A program made the translations under genes and the position numbers. This document shows positions 53,488 through 62,263 of a stretch of 64,000 bases of DNA, one piece after another. Source of the stretch: Desulfofarcimen acetoxidans DSM 771 (GTDB lineage Bacteria; Bacillota; Desulfotomaculia; Desulfotomaculales; Desulfofarciminaceae); contig NC_013216.1 in NCBI RefSeq assembly GCF_000024205.1, positions 4,030,001-4,094,000 of the forward strand, given 5' to 3'. Under the pieces are notes generated by a model. The model had not been told where the DNA came from and ran no database searches. It saw only the letters and a list, made by a program, of their open reading frames with translations. Within the stretch, counting starts at the first letter, position 1. Each line of letters begins with the position of its first letter.

Positions 53488-54351
53488 TTAGGCTGCCTGG
53501 GATTCAAAATGCTGGCGACGTTTAATCTGGAATTTAATTGCTTGGCCATATTCGTTTTCCAGGCTTTCACGGGTAACTTCACCGAATAAGGTTCTTCTAA
53601 GTCTTCTTTCATGGTTGAAGTTTGTTACTGCATCACGGTCATGGTCTTTTTTAGCTAATCTTATAGTTTCAAGCTTTGCTCTTTCAACTATCGATTGTGT
53701 AAACATTACCCAGTTAGTTGCTTTGTCTGCATCTACAGTGCCACTATGCTGGCGAAATTCAATGGTTTCATGTCTGAAGTAGGACTGGAAATTTAATTTC
53801 AGGTAACGGTCTGGGAGGCTATGCCTTAAGTCGTTTATGGTTCTTGCCTTTTCAACTGATTCAATTATTTCTTTGTTAATTCCCTTGCAGTAGATATTAT
53901 GGCTCCCTCTCCTGCTGGCCGGTACTACGGAATCGAAGTAGTTTTCAAATTTGTAGTAGATGTAGTAGATATTCTGGAAGTCTTTGACCTGGTAATCGGT
54001 AACATCATGGTGTACATGCAATCCACAACTTCTGTCAACTTTAGCACCGGCTTGGTCAAGTGCCTTCATAACGGTAGCTAATTCGACTAATCCCTGCTTG
54101 CCAGTTAATTTTGGGCTTACTACTTCCCAACCCCCTCTGGCTAAGCCTGTTCCTCTGTTGTTCACGGATGCATCGGTAACTAATTTCCAATGAGGTCTGG
54201 TTGAGTGGTTGTAGCCTTCTTTGTAGATTGTGATTCCTGCTGTTCTTATAGCCTGGATAGCTGTTTCAGAACTGATTCCATTGAATTCAATTTCTACTCC
54301 GAAGGTACGGTTCTCGTTAAAGTTGAAGCTTTTTAGTGTGTTCATTGCCAT
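53488..54351 (-). CDS. Amidoligase (glutamine-synthetase-fold carboxylate-amine ligase)
   Basis: About 287 residues from the ATG at 54351 (GGAGG 9 bases upstream). The GS-like core shows RTFGVEIEFNGI (metal-binding Glu pair), SCGLHVHHDVTDY (His-x-His) and RHETIEFRQHSGTVDADKAT, the last strand with Glu and Arg. These are the marks of amidoligase_2 proteins, which join carboxylates to amines using ATP. The gene is in a phage block next to an ABC-GNAT fusion and an AIG2 protein; comparative work by Iyer, Aravind and colleagues on amidoligases describes such ligases with cyclotransferases and acetyltransferases. The substrate is unknown. Confidence 0.85.
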   Translation of the reverse strand: MAMNTLKSFNFNENRTFGVEIEFNGISSETAIQAIRTAGITIYKEGYNHSTRPHWKLVTDASVNNRGTGLARGGWEVVSPKLTGKQGLVELATVMKALDQAGAKVDRSCGLHVHHDVTDYQVKDFQNIYYIYYKFENYFDSVVPASRRGSHNIYCKGINKEIIESVEKARTINDLRHSLPDRYLKLNFQSYFRHETIEFRQHSGTVDADKATNWVMFTQSIVERAKLETIRLAKKDHDRDAVTNFNHERRLRRTLFGEVTRESLENEYGQAIKFQIKRRQHFESQAA

Positions 54352-54497
54352 TAGTGTCATCCTCCATGTTGTCCGTTTTTATTGGTTCCTTGTTCTGAAA
54401 TTATTATATTACGGAAAGGAGGAATTATCAAGGATAAACTGCCACTTTCTTCAACTTTTTGCCACTTATTAGATTATAATGCCGATACTTGGTTTAC

Positions 54498-55892
54498 CTA
54501 GCTTGCCGACCATTCAGGGTTTTCCCAGATGTAATATATCCGGTTTTTAGGAAGGATTTCTTTTATCATTGCTGCCACTTCTTCTTTGGTATATTCATCT
54601 GCCGTCCTATCACTGGCTTTCTTCTTGTTAGGGTTAACTCCCTGCACCCCACCGTCTTTGGCTTGACGGACTTTTTTAACGATTGGGTCAGCTATGAGTT
54701 TATATGTGGCTTCATCGAGTTCGTTTAGTTTCTGTAAGTTATACTGCCGGGAGTTGGCTAATACCATATCCCAACCTAACAGTTGTAGCTGTGAACGGAT
54801 TTTTTTAAAACGATCATTGCTGGTGTAATCAACTTTAGTCATACCAGCTTTTTCAGCAAAGGGATTAAAGTTTCCCATTGTAGTCAACATTTCAACGTAC
54901 CTCTTGCCGGTTAACGGTAGAGTATCTTTGATTAATTTTGAACCAAGGCCAATTCCACGGTATTTCGGGTGTAGGACTACCCGGCTTATCAGTGCCACTT
55001 CTTGGTTTAGTAGCCTTGCAACTTCACTTGTGGCAGCTTTATATCTCTGGGTAAATTGATTACGTCCGGCTAAAGCCAGATAAGTGTAGCAATATATTAT
55101 AACACCGGTTGTTTCTTCGCCGTTTGTGTACTTATATATTTTCTGTGGTACTGTGACTTTACCAGAACGATAATGGAAACGGGAAAGGGTTTTGTAGTCA
55201 TCAAGGGTTCCATCTTGCAGCTTTAGGTTTTTGATTAGAGAACATTGAAGGGGTTCGGTAACAGGCAAATAAAAAAGGGCTACCTCTTTCTCTAGCCCTT
55301 TACGGATAAGAATATTTGGTTGTAGGTCATCTTTTAAATCATTGTGAGTGGTTGCCACTACTAGAGTTTTGTTAAACTTTCGGCAAATCTTCTGCATGTT
55401 AAAAGCTACTACTTTAGCTGTCTCCCGGTCAAGTAAGGCACAGAATTCATCTATGAAGTAAGCATCTGCTGTTGTTTCCAGCAGCTTGGCCAGTTGGTAA
55501 CGGTATTTCTGACCGTCAGATAACTCCTTATATTTACGGAGAAAGATGAAAGCATCGTTAAGTCCAACCAGTGTTAGGTAATATATAGCCTGGTCAATGT
55601 TTTGGCCTACACCATCAATGATTACAGTGTCAGGTTCTATTTGTAGTTCATTTGTTGCTACGGCATTGGGATATTGCTGACGGAGTTCTTTTAGCAGTAT
55701 TGATTTACCACTGCCGGAATCACCGGTTATGTAGATGATATTCCCCTGGGATATATCGAGTTTTAAGTTATCATATATGGTAAATGTGAATTCATCGTCT
55801 AATGAGATGCCAAAGGCTTCGGATACGGCTAATGTTCTTTCGGTGATTTTAGTTTTCATTGTGAATTGCTTAGTTATACAGTACTTTGCCAC
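54498..55892 (-). CDS. ABC-type ATPase fused to a GNAT acetyltransferase
   Basis: 464 residues from a GTG with GGGGGA upstream. The N-terminal half is an ABC ATPase: Walker A GDSGSGKSILLKEL, signature YKELSDGQKYRYQLAKLLE and Walker B AYFIDEFCALLD, with an H-loop THNDLKDD. The C-terminal half is a GNAT domain with VALISRVVLHPKYRGIGLGS (acetyl-CoA loop) and a tail rich in Lys/Asp. No transmembrane segment exists, so it is not a transporter. The domain pair is found in phages and has been discussed in connection with Mom-like DNA base modification and with peptide tagging; the actual substrate is unknown. Confidence 0.8.
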   Translation of the reverse strand: MAKYCITKQFTMKTKITERTLAVSEAFGISLDDEFTFTIYDNLKLDISQGNIIYITGDSGSGKSILLKELRQQYPNAVATNELQIEPDTVIIDGVGQNIDQAIYYLTLVGLNDAFIFLRKYKELSDGQKYRYQLAKLLETTADAYFIDEFCALLDRETAKVVAFNMQKICRKFNKTLVVATTHNDLKDDLQPNILIRKGLEKEVALFYLPVTEPLQCSLIKNLKLQDGTLDDYKTLSRFHYRSGKVTVPQKIYKYTNGEETTGVIIYCYTYLALAGRNQFTQRYKAATSEVARLLNQEVALISRVVLHPKYRGIGLGSKLIKDTLPLTGKRYVEMLTTMGNFNPFAEKAGMTKVDYTSNDRFKKIRSQLQLLGWDMVLANSRQYNLQKLNELDEATYKLIADPIVKKVRQAKDGGVQGVNPNKKKASDRTADEYTKEEVAAMIKEILPKNRIYYIWENPEWSAS

Positions 55893-55978
55893 TTTGTTCC
55901 CCCAACTGGCTAGTTTTTAGAGTTACAAAATGTAACCATATAGAATTTGAAATGTTCATCATGAACTTAGCAAAATCC

Positions 55979-56476
55979 TCATCGCTTGTCAGATAAAGAT
56001 ATTTTTTTATCATATCTTGTCTTGTTACCTTTGTATATCGTGTCTTCACCTACAGCTGCAATTGAAAACCACGTAAGAAAAGATAATCCGGCAATATTTA
56101 AAACATAGCTTATAAGAAAATTAAAATCATGTAGATGTTTAAAAGCTCCAAAATAAACCATAATATACTCAGAAATACTCAGCAGTCCACTAAAAAGACT
56201 TATTAGTAATATTTTATATAAAGGATTTCTTTGCATCCAATTTACTAAAAGTATTCCTCCTGCAGCCCCACCAACCATATGAAATAACGGTATACTAGCA
56301 ATATAAGCGAACCCATTTACAAATCGGTAATAACCGAGGTATGTAAATATATACTCCAAGATAAATAACCAAATAAAAGATATAACTGCTACTGGCCATA
56401 GCTTTTTAACTCTTTGAATAGGGATTAATAAAAAAACCAGTAACCAAAGCATAATAGACCAGAACAAATTTTCCAT
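55979..56476 (-). CDS. Integral membrane protein, five or so helices
   Basis: 165 residues with about five hydrophobic segments (MLWLLVFLLIPIQRVKK, VISFIWLFILEYIFTYLG, IPLFHMVGGAAGGILLVNW, ILLISLFSGLLSISEYI, YVLNIAGLSFLTWFSI) and a short charged tail. The pattern resembles the CBO0543-type small membrane proteins of Firmicutes. Within a phage block it may be a lysogenic-conversion gene. No catalytic motif is seen. Confidence 0.5.
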   Translation of the reverse strand: MENLFWSIMLWLLVFLLIPIQRVKKLWPVAVISFIWLFILEYIFTYLGYYRFVNGFAYIASIPLFHMVGGAAGGILLVNWMQRNPLYKILLISLFSGLLSISEYIMVYFGAFKHLHDFNFLISYVLNIAGLSFLTWFSIAAVGEDTIYKGNKTRYDKKISLSDKR

Positions 56477-56581
56477 CCTAATCTAACCCCTAAAGAATAT
56501 ATTTAAAATTCATTTGTTTTATTGCTTTTAGTCTTTCGTATTAGGGCTTAGCTTAAACAGATTTCTTAGAAATCCCTCTAT

Positions 56582-57469
56582 TTATCTCCAACTCAATTCT
56601 TCCACAGCTCTCTGTAAATCCTCTTCCCCTGGCTGTGTATATACGAGTGTTTGTTGAATGTTCGGAGTTCCATCAGTCCTCATATGTCCGGCCAGTCTTG
56701 CCACAACATCCAAAGATATTTTACGTGTGACTAACTCATGGCAAAAAGTATGTCTTAAAGCATGGCAATTGAAATGGTCAATACCGGTAAGTTTACGATA
56801 TTTCTCCATGATGTACTGTATATTCCGGGTAGTCATTTTATCCCCGGTTTTAGAAGGGAACAAATAGGCACTTATGCTGTACTCCGTCAGATATTTTTTC
56901 AGCAAGTGTCTCACGTCAGCATTAAGTGGTATTTCTCTGTGACGGTCATGCTTACCCTGTCTTACGATAACTTTACCCTTTCTTTCGCCAATTTCAATGT
57001 CAACCAACCGTAAATCAGCCAGTTCCTGTACCCGAAGGCCGGTATGGAGTAACAGGGTTGTCATGGTGAGTTCACGGAGGTCTCCATATTTCCTAACGTA
57101 CCGGATTATAGTGTTCTGTTCAGTCCGTGTAAGCCACTTGGGAGTTGTTTTAGCTGTGGTTATGGTAGCCACGAATTGAACAGGGTTATCGGGTATTATG
57201 TTTTGTGAAACAAGGAACTGAAAGTAGGAACGAAGGTGAGAGAGTGATTGTTTGACGGTATTAGGCTTGAAATTTCTGACAGCAAATCTTTTAAAATGTG
57301 ATATGTCTATTGCTGTAGCTTGCCCTATGCCGGTAGTACCCCCGTCCCCCCTTCCTACCCCTTCTGCCTCAAACCAGTTCTGGAATCTTGCCAGGCTTGA
57401 ACGGTATTGCCGGATGGTCAGGTCAGACTTACCCTCTCTTTTCAGTTTGTCCAAATAGATGTCAAACAA
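56582..57469 (-). CDS. Tyrosine recombinase / phage integrase
   Basis: About 295 residues from a TTG at 57469 (AAGGAAG at good spacing; another TTG lies three codons upstream). A SAM-like N-terminal domain (LTIRQYRSSLARFQNWF) precedes the catalytic domain with all five key residues in context: HTGLRVQELADLR (Arg), VRQGKHDRHREIP (Lys/His region), CHALRHTFCHEL (His-x-x-Arg), ARLAGH (His) and TLVYTQP (nucleophile Tyr). It should integrate or excise the phage element. It is surrounded by TTCGTATATC repeats upstream. Confidence 0.93.
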   Translation of the reverse strand: MFDIYLDKLKREGKSDLTIRQYRSSLARFQNWFEAEGVGRGDGGTTGIGQATAIDISHFKRFAVRNFKPNTVKQSLSHLRSYFQFLVSQNIIPDNPVQFVATITTAKTTPKWLTRTEQNTIIRYVRKYGDLRELTMTTLLLHTGLRVQELADLRLVDIEIGERKGKVIVRQGKHDRHREIPLNADVRHLLKKYLTEYSISAYLFPSKTGDKMTTRNIQYIMEKYRKLTGIDHFNCHALRHTFCHELVTRKISLDVVARLAGHMRTDGTPNIQQTLVYTQPGEEDLQRAVEELSWR

Positions 57470-57488
57470 CGATGTCAACTTCCTTTCC

Positions 57489-57587
57489 GATATACGAAGT
57501 AAAATCCAGTAGTTACGGAGGTCTTTTTACTGGGTTTCCGTACTTAAATTATAGGATTTCCTTCGTATATCGTCAAGGATATACGAA
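57489..57587. promoter_or_regulatory. Repeated TTCGTATATC boxes upstream of the integrase gene
   Basis: The decamer TTCGTATATC occurs at 57562-57571, its exact reverse complement GATATACGAA at 57578-57587 (a 10-bp inverted repeat with a 6-base spacer) and again at 57489-57498. The boxes lie between the integrase start and the end of the TerS-like gene. They could be regulator operators or integrase arm-type sites; which one is inference. Confidence 0.6.
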
Positions 57588-57596
57588 ATTGCCGTA

Positions 57597-58004
57597 TTAT
57601 TCTTCTAACTGCTTTTTAAGTTCTTCAATTTCTTCAGCGATAGCCGCATTGGAACGTCTATCCTCAACGGTAGCCTCAACCTTTTGAACGTCAGTTAACT
57701 TGCCACGGTTCTTTAACACTAACTCAATAGCTTTAACCTTGGCACTTTCAGAACGGCCAGTACGTACCATGCCTTTTAAGTGGACGTAAGTCTCGGCTAA
57801 GAACTGTTCCATCCATCTCTCTGCCACTTCGTTTTGGTATCTGATAAAGTGTTTATCATTTTTCCAACGGTACAAAGTGGCCTGACTGATGCCGACTTCT
57901 TCTGCCACTTGTCCCATGCTTAACTGGTGGTAATCATTTGTTGCTAAAATTTCAGCTGCTCTTTTTTGTTGTGCATTTAACACATCCATCCTTCTAGCCA
58001 TCAT
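57597..58004 (-). CDS. phBC6A51-type HTH protein, likely terminase small subunit
   Basis: 135 residues. An N-terminal helix-turn-helix reads QVAEEVGISQATLYRWKNDK and HFIRYQNEVAERWMEQFLAE, followed by helices (MVRTGRSESAKVKAIELVLK) and a charged C-terminal tail (EEIEELKKQLEE). This layout is that of phBC6A51 proteins annotated as small terminase subunits, which recognise pac or cos DNA. Gene spacing and the presence of TerL in the same block agree. The large non-coding region immediately upstream could include its target site. Confidence 0.7.
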   Translation of the reverse strand: MMARRMDVLNAQQKRAAEILATNDYHQLSMGQVAEEVGISQATLYRWKNDKHFIRYQNEVAERWMEQFLAETYVHLKGMVRTGRSESAKVKAIELVLKNRGKLTDVQKVEATVEDRRSNAAIAEEIEELKKQLEE

Positions 58005-58720
58005 TTTCCACCCCTCTTTCCATAGGTCATAACCCTTCGATTCTATGGCTTAAAATGGTTACAGTATTTATCGTGATAGTCGTCAAGTAACAGTACTTGA
58101 CGTTAATTGTCGTCATTCTGTTTTTTGCAAGTGAAAATTCCTCACTTTTGCAAAACATTTTCCCCATGCAACAGTGGTGAATTTTATTTGCAACTCTGTA
58201 CTGCTTAACTCGTCACACAACGAAATCCTGTAAGGATTATGTTAGTTAGCTGCTATTTATCCTGCCACTTCCGTTAATCCCATGCCACTTGACGATAGTA
58301 CCGGTAAACTAACGTCAGAGAAGGGATTAACGAAGATACGTTGATATACTGTAATGGCCAAACCTCTTAAGTTCTTGACGTTAGAATAACAGCTATAGTC
58401 ACGGTAAATTATGGCATTGCTATTAGCATTTTAGTTTACCACTTTACACATGACGGCCACCATCATTGAACGTCAAATGCAGTTACAGTCAAGGGTACTT
58501 ACAGTAATCATGTCAGCAACGGTAATAGCAGTTATAACAGCAATGGCAATATAATCACGATACTAACGTAAGTCGGGACGACTTTCGAGTATGACGATGA
58601 TTGCTGTATTTAACGTCAAGTTAATATGCTTGACAGCTAATCATCATACCAACAGTCAATACAGACCTACCGTAAAAATAAAACAACTTGCCAAATCTAA
58701 GGCAAGTACTGAAAACAGTG
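58005..58720. other. Non-coding region with short inverted words (left half of the origin-like region)
   Basis: No supported gene. A perfect hairpin CGTCAAGTA-ACAG-TACTTGACG lies at 58081-58102. Words such as TTGACGTT, AACGTCAA, ACGTCAAG, CGTAAACTAACGTCAG, GTTACAGT and TACAGTAATCATG recur many times on both strands between 58100 and 58720, an unusual density of related short words. This is likely a protein-binding or replication control region rather than decayed coding sequence. Confidence 0.5.
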
Positions 58721-58765
58721 ATATACAGTTCTTATTACAGCTATGGCAAAATACTGTCAGGTATA

Positions 58766-59255
58766 GGGGTGAGTAATTTCTGTCCAGGGGTGAGTAAATC
58801 CTGACCCCACACGAAGTTATATTTAATAATTATTATATATATTATTATAATTATATATTTATATTTATTTATATATTATTATATATTCTTGTTAGTGAGT
58901 AATCTGTGGTCACCCATGTAACATTTTTGTCTAGGGGTGAGTAAATTTTTGACCAGCATGAGTAATTTATTGACTGTTTATGTTTTGTGTTAATTACCGT
59001 AAGCAACAACGAGTTACAGTTATTTTCGTTGGTTAACGTTGTTTGCCGTGGGTTAAGTGTATTTACAGTTTTGGCCAAGGTACTGTTAGTTTGCTGTAGG
59101 TTACTGTTAATCTTACGGTATTACTATTTAACAAGTATTATATATAATTATTTATTACTCTTATCCGTTAGATTTATTATTAATAATATAATTATATATA
59201 ATATTACTTTATAGTTAGTGAGTAATTTCTGTCCACCCCTGTAACAGATTTGACT
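58766..59255. other. Candidate replication origin: iteron-like repeats with two AT-rich blocks
   Basis: Near-identical ~20-base repeats of the type GGGGTGAGTAAATTyTGACC lie at 58766-58785, 58787-58806, 58934-58954, 58956-58974 and in variant form at 58891-58910 and 59214-59233. Each of the last two is preceded by a long AT-rich block (58817-58890 and ~59130-59210) and belongs to a ~41-base direct repeat (58891-58931 and 59214-59255). Iterons beside AT-rich DNA are the classic layout of plasmid and phage origins. No initiator gene is next to it. Confidence 0.55.
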
Positions 59256-59710
59256 CACATAACACAGTTCTTTACAGTTCATTCATCTCTTGACCGTAAG
59301 AAATAAATTTATAACCTTCTCTACTACTTAGGGTAGCTGTAGAGGGTTTTTACAAGTTAGATTTAGGGTATTTGGCGTTAGAAATTTTTATCAGTTGGTA
59401 TAAGCCGAAGTTATCGTTTATGGCTGTTAGTTATTTTTTAGTTCAGTGTGATTACTCCTTTACCTATTAGGTAGCTGTTAAGGCTTTTTACAAGCACTAC
59501 TATTCAAGCCCTCTAAAACAAATTATTACTTACGGCTTGTAATCTAGGTAAGTTGTCATTGCTGACCATACCTACTAAAAAATGTTTTAAATTGCTATTA
59601 CGCTATTTACGAATTTTTATTATATTACCTATCAGACACTACTAATCTAAGTCATAATAAAGCACTCATGTTTCGGTAATGGTCTTAATCTCATTTTTAG
59701 TTCTAATAGA
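59256..59710. other. Non-coding tail of the origin-like region
   Basis: AT-rich, no gene. Two related segments, GGGTAGCTGTAGAGGGTTT at ~59331 and AGGTAGCTGTTAAGGCTTT at ~59470, each lead into TTACAAG and look like another diverged direct repeat about 140 bases apart. Confidence 0.4.
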
Positions 59711-60940
59711 CTAGTTAATTATTTTCCATATTCTTGTTGATGTTGCATTATAATCATCATCATAAGTATTCATCCTAGAAATGGGCTCAATTGATAGACG
59801 ATCTTTAGCTTCACCCAAGATTCTACCAATAGCCATATTTAAAGGATCTCCAACTATATAATCGTTACTATTAAGTTTTTTAACTAACTGTATTGTTGTA
59901 AATTCATTTTTATTGTTTAGCTTGAAATTATTTATTTCATTTTGAATATCTTCAATACAAATATCATGCTTTTCAATTATATTAATAGCACTTTTTAGAA
60001 GAAGATTTCTGTCAATAAGTTCTTCTATAGTAATTTTATCTTGTATTATTGAATTAAGTTCTTCTATATTAATATCTTCATTCACTGTTGAATTGATTTC
60101 CTCTAGACTAATTATTTCATGCACTGTCGGATCATCCTGGCTCATGCCGTCATATCCTAAAAACTTCTCTGGCCTATAAATCAAACAATGTACTTCTGCC
60201 TCGTTATACATTTCTTGGATTAATTCTGGCCTTGGTCCTAAAGTTTTACCATGTAAATTTAGCCACCAATCATCTTTTCTATCATCGGTTACAAATATAA
60301 TAGGTTTTTTTTGTTCTCTTGCATAATCAATAGTTTGTTGCCATAATATATAATCATTGTATTTGTCATTTCCCGACTTCCTCTCTTTATATCCTGGAGG
60401 TATTTCTTGGTCATACCTCAATTTAGCAATATTATATAGTTGCTCTAGTTTTTCTTTATTATAAGGTGTACCTATTCTTCCATCAAATAAATCAACAATT
60501 TGCTTAAGTATTATATCATCCTCTGAGTATTTTATATCACTACTTTTCGATTCCTTTAGCTCCTTAGAAATATCTTCACCTGTTTTTTCTAGAATACTTG
60601 TTATCTTTTCTATACTAATTGAAAAGTGTCTATCCTTATATTTTTTTAATTGACTTATTATTTTAGGAATATCTATGATAGATTCAATAGTATTATACAA
60701 ATTCTCCTGTTGAAAAATAACTTCCAAACGATTGGAAACATATTCTACTGCAACTTGATGGGGTATCCACATTCTATCCTGGTATTTTTCCAATACTTCT
60801 ATAAAAGCTTTTTGAGTACTTGAACTATATCTATATAAATTTAATAAAATATTAGTATCAAAAACAAAAATTCCATCGTTCCAAATCTCTTTAAATTGTT
60901 CTTCTGATGGTCTAATATGACCAATAAATAGACTATGCAA
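59711..60940 (-). CDS. PIN-like domain protein (DUF4935 type)
   Basis: About 409 residues from a TTG at 60940 with GGAGG 8 bases upstream. IFVFDTNILLNLYRYSSSTQ carries the first PIN Asp. MWIPHQVAVEYVSNRLEVI and KPIIFVTDDRKDDWWLNLHG carry later acidic residues; the latter, with PELIQEMYNEAEVHC, is typical of the larger PIN-like domain proteins. The C-terminal ~130 residues are Glu/Asn-rich repeats (EEINSTVNEDINIEELNSII). Probably an RNase; large PIN-like proteins occur in defence islands. The IS630 element lies directly upstream. Confidence 0.75.
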   Translation of the reverse strand: MHSLFIGHIRPSEEQFKEIWNDGIFVFDTNILLNLYRYSSSTQKAFIEVLEKYQDRMWIPHQVAVEYVSNRLEVIFQQENLYNTIESIIDIPKIISQLKKYKDRHFSISIEKITSILEKTGEDISKELKESKSSDIKYSEDDIILKQIVDLFDGRIGTPYNKEKLEQLYNIAKLRYDQEIPPGYKERKSGNDKYNDYILWQQTIDYAREQKKPIIFVTDDRKDDWWLNLHGKTLGPRPELIQEMYNEAEVHCLIYRPEKFLGYDGMSQDDPTVHEIISLEEINSTVNEDINIEELNSIIQDKITIEELIDRNLLLKSAINIIEKHDICIEDIQNEINNFKLNNKNEFTTIQLVKKLNSNDYIVGDPLNMAIGRILGEAKDRLSIEPISRMNTYDDDYNATSTRIWKIIN

Positions 60941-61056
60941 AAGCACTCCTCCAATAAGCAATCATTTAACTAAGCTTAAAAACTAAATTATTTGCATTGC
61001 TTGATTTTTAATTCTTTATATCTTCTAAGAGGTTATCAATACATAGATTTTAACTA

Positions 61057-62221
61057 TATAGAACCGAAATAATAAATATCGTTATAAATTAAACGCAAAG
61101 TCTCTTTTTCACATCTTCCGAACAGCATTTGATTTCCTCTAAAAACGAGTCAACAGATTTTTGAATTTCTGAAGCATTTTTATGAAAGCGATTATAAATA
61201 GCTGTATTTTTTAACCATTTCCATAACTCTTCTATGCAATTCAGATTGGGTGAGTAGGGTGGAAGAAATTTCAAAAACAGATGATCCTTATGCTCGTCTA
61301 AAAAGTCTTTAAGTAATTTTGCATGATGAACTCTTGCATTATCAAGAACAATGTAAATTTTAGAAATGTCATCTTTTAAAAAATGTGATACCAATTTTTT
61401 AAGAAAATCTTTGAATTTTTCTGCATTGATTTTGTCATAATTTACACAAAAAACTTTACCCGTATAGTAGTTTAAAGCACCGTATAATGTAACTTTTGCA
61501 TGGTGTCCATAGGTCTTAATCTTTTTTTGCTCACCTTTTGGGAACCATGCTCGTTGTAAACCTTGATAGTCCCTAATGTGAGATGCATCCACATATAGGA
61601 GTATTTCACATTCAGTGAGATTTTTTAACTCTTCCAGCTCATCTTGAAAAGCTTTTTGCTTTTCCGGATCAGCTTTGGCTAATACATAAGTGGGACGATT
61701 ATAACGAAAATCCATCTTAAGAAGCATGCGCCAAACACCATCTGATGTATATTTAATGCCGTATGTATCATGAATGTAAGCAGCGAGGGTTTTACAATTC
61801 CAAGTAGTATGGGTACTAAAACCAACCTCTGATGGTGATTTTTTCAGTACCTCTTTGACCTCTTCTTTTTGTTCATTGGTTAGCCTTGGCGGTCTTCCCG
61901 GTTTTTTTGATACATGAAGCAGTTTTTCAACTCCACCTTCATTAAAGTAAGCAACGTATTTTCTTATGGTTTGTTCACTTATATCAAGATATTCGGCAAT
62001 CTGCTTTGCTTGTCTCCCTTTCATGACAAGAATAACAGCTTGAACTCTGCATCTTAGTTTATATGGTGTTTCTCTTTTTATCTTATTCAAATCCTCAATG
62101 GTTAAATTTTGTGGATTGTTTAAATGCAATTTCCTCATGGTAATAATACCCCTCCCCACACTTGATTCTATTTTACAGGATAGGAGTAAAAATTACCATT
62201 ACTTTATTAATCGTTTCTATA
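61057..62221. mobile_element. IS630-family element inserted at TA
   Basis: Ends TATAGAAnCGA (left) and its inverse TCGnTTCTATA (right) flank one transposase gene; TA is present outside both ends as expected for IS630 target duplication. The element is 1165 bp by this reading. It separates the PIN-like gene from the ASCH gene. Confidence 0.8.
61089..62138 (-). CDS. IS630-family transposase
   Basis: 349 residues from the ATG at 62138 (GGAGG upstream; the open frame extends 7 codons to a GTG). Two N-terminal helix-turn-helix motifs (QIAEYLDISEQTIRKYVAYF) precede a DDE core: LLYVDASHIRDYQG, KIYIVLDNARVHHAKLL and YSPNLNCIEELWKWLK. Intact, so probably active. Confidence 0.92.
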   Translation of the reverse strand: MRKLHLNNPQNLTIEDLNKIKRETPYKLRCRVQAVILVMKGRQAKQIAEYLDISEQTIRKYVAYFNEGGVEKLLHVSKKPGRPPRLTNEQKEEVKEVLKKSPSEVGFSTHTTWNCKTLAAYIHDTYGIKYTSDGVWRMLLKMDFRYNRPTYVLAKADPEKQKAFQDELEELKNLTECEILLYVDASHIRDYQGLQRAWFPKGEQKKIKTYGHHAKVTLYGALNYYTGKVFCVNYDKINAEKFKDFLKKLVSHFLKDDISKIYIVLDNARVHHAKLLKDFLDEHKDHLFLKFLPPYSPNLNCIEELWKWLKNTAIYNRFHKNASEIQKSVDSFLEEIKCCSEDVKKRLCV

Positions 62222-62263
62222 TAGTAGACAAGCTCTCAGTGGTATCCTGTAAGCTCTAGTTGG

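Noticed and set aside
57388-57687. 99-codon plus frame across the integrase start
   Set aside because: Antisense to integrase and the regulatory boxes; no ribosome site.
37000-58000. Avoidance of GATC sites in the phage block as a sign of modification
   Set aside because: Several GATC sites are present (for example near 50515, 50586 and 54810), so avoidance is not supported by reading.
58591-58776. 61-codon plus-strand frame in the origin-like region
   Set aside because: No ribosome site, low-complexity content and it runs into the iteron repeats; treated as chance.
58766-59255. CRISPR array, considered because of regularly related repeats
   Set aside because: Repeat spacing is irregular, some repeats are adjacent with one-base gaps, and no spacer-sized unique units or cas genes are present.
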